Assembly: GCA_026008535.1 (NCBI GenBank)
Contig: BRKX01000007.1
Coordinates: 58,641,001 to 58,705,000, forward strand
Direction of reading: 5' to 3'
Length of the DNA: 64,000 bases
From: Perilla frutescens
Taxonomy: Eukaryota; Streptophyta; Magnoliopsida; Lamiales; Lamiaceae
Position numbers and translations under genes: made by a program. Each line of letters begins with the position of its first letter. Within the stretch, counting starts at the first letter, position 1. Of this stretch, positions 59,076 to 64,000 are shown one piece after another. Below the pieces are notes generated by a model that worked only from the letters and a program-made list of their open reading frames with translations, made no database searches and was not told where the DNA came from.

Positions 59076-59479
59076 GGTAGGACCTCACAATCTCACGTTC
59101 ACTCTTTTGTTTTTCACTCTTGATTTTACCACTCGTGTATCACTCAATATATGGGTGTACAGTGTGTGAAAATCGTGTATGTGGAAGTAGGAACTCGTGC
59201 AATTTGTTCAGAGGAAGGACGGGAGTGCTATTCTTGGAACACGGAGGAATTTGGTATGTATAGATGAGATACGGGTTGAGTATGTTTGTGTAGGGGAGTG
59301 GCCGATTGTGTAGTGTTTACGGATGGTGTGGCCGAATGGTAGGGTAGTATGGGTAGTGGTGGTCGAATAGGGTAGGAAGGAAAGAAGTAGAAGAGATAAG
59401 GAAAGAAGAAAGAGATAAGGTACTAGGGAATTTGGATGTGTATCAATCTATGTGACACAATCTAAATACCTTAATTAGC

Positions 59480-59889
59480 CTAGACTCTAGAAGGAATGAA
59501 CCAAAAATAAAAGAAGACTCTTATGGAAGTTACCAAAAAGAAATAGAACTTGAATGGAAAGTTCCAAAAATAAAATCAATCCAGAAGGAAACTACCAAAA
59601 ATAAGAAAGACTCACTAGGTAATTACCAACTATGATCTAGTACCAAAAGGAAAGTACCAAAATAAAAATTGAACTAAAAGGTAACAATGGATGTTCTTTT
59701 TTTTTTTTTAATTTCGGATCTTTTTTTTTGTCCGATTTTTTTTTGAAACAACGATCGCTTCTTTTTTTTTATCGTTAGCTTTTTTTTATATAACAATGAA
59801 CAATACGGAATTTAAATTACAACTCGATCAAACGTAAAATAAAATAAAGACACAAAAACGAACCAAAACCGACGTGGCTTTGATACCAC
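59480..59889 (-). repeat. A-tract series, repeat leader and primer site of element E
   Basis: 59480-59695 holds GGAAANTACCAAAA-type repeats. 59697-59790 has T-runs (A-runs on the sense strand) split by CGGATC, GTCCGA and ATCGTT spacers. The primer site TGGTATCAAAGCC is the complement of about 59876-59888. Confidence 0.7.
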
Positions 59890-59894
59890 TTTTA

Positions 59895-61130
59895 TGATAC
59901 GACCCGGACTCAAGGAACGAACACACGTCGACACACGTAAGTTTTGTGTCTTCTACGACTCAAACAATCAAAGATAAAATATGCGGAAGACAACGGAATA
60001 ACTAGACGACTAAACTAATAAAATACCTAAACTATGACACACGAAATAACACAAATCCAAAGGGTGAAAGGGGCTGTTTTGGACGGCTATGATGATGGTA
60101 AAGATGAAGGATTTTCGGTGGTGATGGATAGGTTTAGAAGGGCTAGAGTAGATAGGGTACGATAGAGTTGTGATGGACTTACGGATTGAACGGAATGGAA
60201 CACGATCTAGAACTCGAATGGTGGTTGAAGTTGAGGTGGACGACGGCGGTGGATGGAGGCGTCGTGGATTGATGAACGGCGGTGATGATGGTGTTGAATT
60301 ACAACCCGAAAGTTGCCTTAGATCTCGAACGTATACAAGGCCAAATTCTTTAAGTTGCTCTTCGGATAGCGAGTCTCCGGTGATCCCTCGAACGTGGACG
60401 ACGAATTCCCTTTGTAAAACTTAGAGGTGCTAAATCTAAGAGTATGAATTTAATTATCTAAACTCACAAAAGATTAAAAGGGGAGAGACGATATTGAAAG
60501 CAAAGGCTTAATAATCAAATATAGTCTAAAGTAACAATGAAGCATGGATCACCTATTTATAAGACATAGGTGACCGAAAATTAAAGCTAAAGGGGCCGAA
60601 AATCTAGAGTCCAAATCAATCTAGGATTGGACTTGGAAGTTTCCTAAACTAGAATTCTAGTTGAGGTAGAACTTGTAGATCTTACCTTATCTAAAATCCT
60701 AGTCAACTTTGACTCTAAAATAACCAAAAATTACAACCAAATTAATTAAATAAATCTGATCCATACTATAGTCTAATTAAATAAAATAAATACTATAGTC
60801 TAAAATAAAATAACCCCTTAATTAATTAACTAAGGGCCGAAACTTGTGGTGTTCTTCACTTGGTCGAAACTTGCATCACTTGCACACATGCACACGACCT
60901 CATGCACACGTGCACTCCATCATGTAATGTTCTCCATGTCTTGATCTCTATCTTCCAACGTCAACAAGGTCATCATCTTCAAGCTTCCTTGCACACCGTC
61001 TTCTTCTTCGAGCTTCTTGCGAATTGTAACTTGCAAATAATCTTGCAACTTCTTAGCTCGTAGTCTTGTGACGGGTCCTTTGAATTGAAGCTCTTCATTG
61101 AGTTCCTCATTGCTATGGATGTCCTCATCA
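59895..61130 (-). repeat. 5' LTR of element E (1236 bp)
   Basis: Same length as the 3' LTR, with scattered point differences only by eye. Also carries the untranslated copy of the polyprotein tail at 60920-61130. TATA palindrome at 60549-60573. Confidence 0.92.
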
Positions 61131-61628
61131 GAGCACATTAGTTGATACCCCCCCTGTTCAAGACTAACCTCTTGAAGATCGAAAGAGATTTAAAACCTTG
61201 TAAAGACGTCAATAGCAACTACCTTCCTAGCAAGCAGTTAGGGACTTCAAGTGTGAGCCCTCGACCCACTGAGGTAGCGAGCAGTTACCAGGTTCAGCCA
61301 ACTGTCCTTCATTGTGTAATTTGTAAAGAAACTCAAGTTATATAGTGAAGTTGCCCTTCTGTGGAAGGAATAGAGGACGTAGGAGTTTGAGACTTCAAAC
61401 CTCTATAAATCATTTGTGTGTTGTACTGTTTTGATTAATTGCATATCTTTGAACTGTACACAAGTTCACACAATCTGCACTCAAGCTGCCCAAAACACTT
61501 ATTTGAATTGTGCATAGATAAGTTTCTAAGTGAGTCAAGGGCCCTTATTATTCCGCAATTGAAGTAAAAGTTTTAATAAGTTTATTCAGCCCCCCTCTAA
61601 ACTGATATCGACTCTTCCGGGACCAACA

Positions 61629-61765
61629 GAGTTATTTATATTTTATGTCTATTTTATTTATTTACTTTTTTAAAGAATTAACACTGCTGGATTGGCTGTT
61701 TCTTATGGAGTTATTGTTTTATATTTTTATTTATAAAGCCATATTATTATATAAATATATTTTTT
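61629..61765. other. AT-rich flank between G1 and G2
   Basis: Starts with the TSD copy GAGTT. No gene. Confidence 0.5.
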
Positions 61766-63999
61766 GTTTATTCACCTCCCTCTAAACTGATATCGACTCG
61801 CCCGGGACCAATAAGTGGTATCAGAGCGGTTGATTCTAAGGATCAGCCGTTTCTGCGGATCAACTGAATCAGATCTACTTATCTGTGCTAACATTTCAAG
61901 CTATGGGAAACCATAAGCTACCTTTGTTTTCAGTTGAGAATTATGATAATTGGAGCATGCGAATGAAGGCGCATCTCTGCTCGATCCATAAGAATATGTG
62001 GGAAGTTATTGAAGATGGTCCAATCATCATCATGATGGACAATGATGCTCACATAGTTGATATCAATCAACCAGTAAAGATCCCAAAGCCAACTAATCTG
62101 CTCACCAGTGAAGAGAAGAAGTTGAAGAATCTAGAGTTTGTGGCTCAAGATGCACTATTTCAAACTCTAGATGAAGACAGAATGAAGGACACAAAGAATT
62201 GTACAACTGCAAAGGAGATATGGGACTTACTAGCAGATCTATGCCAAGAGTCCGAAGCCATCAAAGGAAACAAGCTCCAACTAGCATTTGACAGATACGA
62301 GTCCTTCAAAATGCAGCCAGAAGAGTCCATCTCAAACCTTGAAACCAGATTTCTAGGTATCATCAGTGAGATGACCAACCTAGGGAGAAGTTATCCCAAT
62401 TCTGAGATGAATTCAAAAGTTTTGGATAATCTCACTGAAGAATGGGACATGAAAGTGATAGCTACAAAAGAATCAAGAAATCTAAATAGCATCACTTCCA
62501 GAGAATTGTTTGGCTCTCTCAAAGCTCATGAGTACAGTTTAAACTGGAAGAAGGAAGCATCAACATCATCAGCTCAAGATGCAGCCTTTTATGGTGAAAG
62601 GAACTGGTTCAGAGACACTCGAGGAAGGAACAACTTCCGATCCAGGAGCTCACCAGCCAGAGAAAATCAAGGTGGATCTTCATCTGAATGAAAAAGAGAA
62701 ACAACCGAAAAGAAGGAAAACTTGACTGAAGACATCAATGATCAAATCCAGTCAGTTACCAGGTTGTTGGAAAAACTGAAGAGAGTTCGGAATAAACAAT
62801 CAGTTCCACATCAAACTGATGAAATCCCAAAAGATGAGAGAACTCATCAACCAGCTGAACGATCAGCTGAACCGTTCAGAGGTGGCAATCGAAATCTAGG
62901 AGAATGTTTTCATTACTACAAATAAGGACATTACAGATATGAATGTCCAGAACTCCCTGAAGACAAGAAAGCCAAAGTGATGAGAAGCTTCTTCAAAAGG
63001 AAAGCGATGGTTGCAAACTACGAGAATGCCGTGCTAGATGATTCAGACTATCCATCTGGAATTGATTCTGACGGCTACAGCTCAGATGATGAAGCGCTAT
63101 TTTGCCTTATGGCTGACAATGATGAAGAGGTTAGTACAGATGATGAAGCGCTATTTTGCCTTATGGCTGACAATGATGAAGCACTATTTTGCCTTATGAT
63201 GCTAGAAGATCAATTAGCTTCAATATCTTACTTGCATGTTGAACTGAAAGATGAAAATGATGAACTGAGAAATAGAGTTAGAAAACTGAGCATTGATCAT
63301 GAAAGAATGAATTATCTTAAGTCTTAGTTTTTGGAATTTGAAAAGTTGAAACTAAAAACTATTGACCTAGAAGCCGAGAATCAAAAACTCAAGCAAGAGA
63401 TCCATGAGAGAGAAAAAGTAACTCTTAAGTTCAAAAAGGGATCTCAAACTCTAGATGAGATATTAAATCATTAGAGAACGGGAACCAGCAGCACAGGGCT
63501 AGGATATAAAAAGTTCACTGCGTTAAAGAAAGGAAAGGCAATTGCTCAACCTAGTGATAAAGAAATCCTAAAAGGATTCACCAGGTCAATTCATGATCAG
63601 CCAGCTGAGCCAACTAAAAGAAAAAGAATATTGAGAAATCCTCAAACTCAGCCCAAACAATTCAGTCAGTTCTTCCAACCAAAAACATCAGGTCAACTGA
63701 AGCCAAAATTCCAGTCAAGGCCAATAGTTCACTCAAACCAATCCATTCATTCAAAGCCTTCAGTTCAACAAAGACCACCAGCTCAACACAGAATGCCCCC
63801 AAAGCAAACTGATAGATCAGCTCTCTTTAGAAAGAAAAATCAGTTTAGATCTCAAGCCTATCCTACCAAGAAGTTCAATTAGAACATCTATAGGAGAGAT
63901 CAAAGAAACTTGTTTGAACCCTACCATCACTATAATGAGTACCTAGATTCCAGAAATGAACTAAAAAGGTTCAATCCAATAAACTGGAAACATACAAAG
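61766..63999 (+). mobile_element. element G2: Sirevirus-like Copia element, 5' part
   Basis: The last ~45 bp of a G-type LTR (61766-61811; CTCTAAACTGATATCGACTC, ...CGGGACCAATA) is followed by a tRNA-Met primer site, TGGTATCAGAGCGG (61814-61827), and the gag gene. Most of the LTR is missing. The rest continues beyond the window. Confidence 0.7.
61903..63882 (+). pseudogene. Sirevirus-type gag of G2, five in-frame stops
   Basis: ATG 61903 is chosen because NHKLPLFSVENYDNWSMRMK follows at once, as in Sirevirus Gag (61885 is an in-frame alternative). The UBN2-type core follows (NCTTAKEIWDLLADL; MTNLGRSYPNSEMN). The zinc knuckle near 62905-62950 is damaged: its second Cys position reads Tyr and a TAA lies within it (62923-62925). 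An acidic repeat, DDEALFCLMADND, occurs two and a half times at 63087-63200. Then come a coiled coil (VELKDENDELRNRVRKL) and a Gln/Pro/Ser-rich end. Other stops: TGA 62689, TAG 63325, TAG 63472, TAG 63880. Confidence 0.82.
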
Positions 64000-64000
64000 C

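Larger units (their letters stand above)
53034..61130 (-). mobile_element. element E: full-length CRM-like Ty3 retrotransposon
   Basis: The TSD GAGCA lies at 53029-53033 and 61131-61135. The LTRs are both 1236 bp (53034-54269 and 59895-61130). The primer site (minus TGGTATCAAAGCC) lies six bases from the 5' LTR. One gag-PR-RT-RH-INT frame runs leftwards and ends inside the 3' LTR. LTR-coding overlap, an LTR start of TGATGAGGAC and the tail NSRTNSFQQGG/GPVTRLRAKKLQ resemble CRM (centromeric) chromoviruses. I see no ordinary chromodomain. Damage is light: about five stops and two frameshifts. Confidence 0.88.
40206..61628 (+). mobile_element. element G1: Sirevirus-like (Copia) derivative with three env-like ORFs
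   Basis: The TSD GAGTT lies at 40201-40205 and 61629-61633. Both ends carry the same LTR start, TGTTAGGAAAAACTAT (40206 and 51904). The 3' LTR is preceded by CATCAAAAAGGGGGAAAT, the polypurine context of Sireviruses. The 3' LTR (1623 bp without insertion) ends CGGGACCAACA. The 5' LTR matches only for about 530 bp, and no primer site, gag or pol follows; instead come three related auxiliary ORFs. Elements F and E are inserted into it. Confidence 0.8.
51904..61628 (+). repeat. 3' LTR of G1 (1623 bp), split by element E
   Basis: 51904-53033 plus 61136-61628. TATA box TATAAAAG at 52762-52769. Contains repeated AACTGCCAACTGGAGCAATAG-like units (52395-52560). Ends CGGGACCAACA, followed by the TSD copy GAGTT. 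Confidence 0.82.

Noticed and set aside
61142..61345. Short ORF in the right part of the G1 LTR
   Set aside because: Lies in non-coding LTR sequence once element E is removed; no conserved motif.
40206..61810. One intact Sirevirus spanning both G1 and G2
   Set aside because: The GAGTT duplication closes G1 at 61628/61633, and the G2 LTR remnant and primer site lie outside it.

Overview
The window is plant nuclear DNA, almost certainly from a eudicot. The evidence is intron-containing genes with GT/AG borders, AT-rich intergenic DNA, plant-type LTR retrotransposons primed by initiator tRNA-Met-like sites, a Stowaway-like MITE, a TRIM and a tRNA-derived SINE. I see only one clearly intact host gene. 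Most of the rest is a nested pile of LTR retrotransposons, which I resolved by finding each element's TG...CA ends and its 5-bp target-site duplication (TSD). Names A to H are my own labels.

Layout. 1-4360: 3' end of an Athila-like Ty3 element (env-like ORF with one nonsense codon, then the 3' LTR), sitting in a CRM-like LTR fragment (H, 4361-4604). 4914-17372: element A (minus strand, TSD AATTG), a Ty3 element with 1.6-kb LTRs that encodes Gag but no polymerase. Its interior holds a 507-bp TRIM (6649-7155) and its 5' LTR holds a 6.5-kb Tork-type Copia element (10354-16823). 17378-23825: host DNA with a SINE, a MITE and a five-exon gene for a secreted GH17 beta-1,3-glucanase with a C-terminal X8/CBM43 domain (20412-22305, minus). 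23826-37718: element D (minus, TSD TTATT). Its 3.4-kb LTR was hit by a 1236-bp solo LTR of family E (TSD CCGAC) and by solo LTR B (TSD GCATA), which was itself hit by solo LTR C (TSD GCTAT). 37719-40205: host DNA that looks like the promoter and leader of a gene. 40206-61628: Sirevirus-like element G1 (plus, TSD GAGTT), which has lost gag-pol but keeps three divergent copies of an auxiliary env-like ORF. The second copy is split by element F (43654-48331, TSD CCATT), and the 3' LTR is split by a full-length CRM-like element E (53034-61130, TSD GAGCA). 61629-63999: a second Sirevirus-like element (G2) with its gag gene, running off the window.

What stands out is in the large LTRs. Each of three LTR families carries its own tandem series of small structured units on its sense strand: tRNA-like A-box/B-box units in D, GNRA-loop hairpins in B, UNCG-loop hairpins in C. 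LTRs A to D share a further module, a small covarying stem followed by a T-rich stretch and TTTCAGG. In CRM-like LTRs E and F the TATA box lies in a palindrome whose arms covary between copies. E and F also have LTRs that encode the end of the polyprotein; F has replaced its polymerase region with an unrelated acidic stretch.

Almost every premature stop in the broken reading frames can be read as a C-to-T or G-to-A change at a Gln, Arg or Trp codon, as expected from decay of methylated DNA. All family names come from reading motifs by eye; no database was searched.
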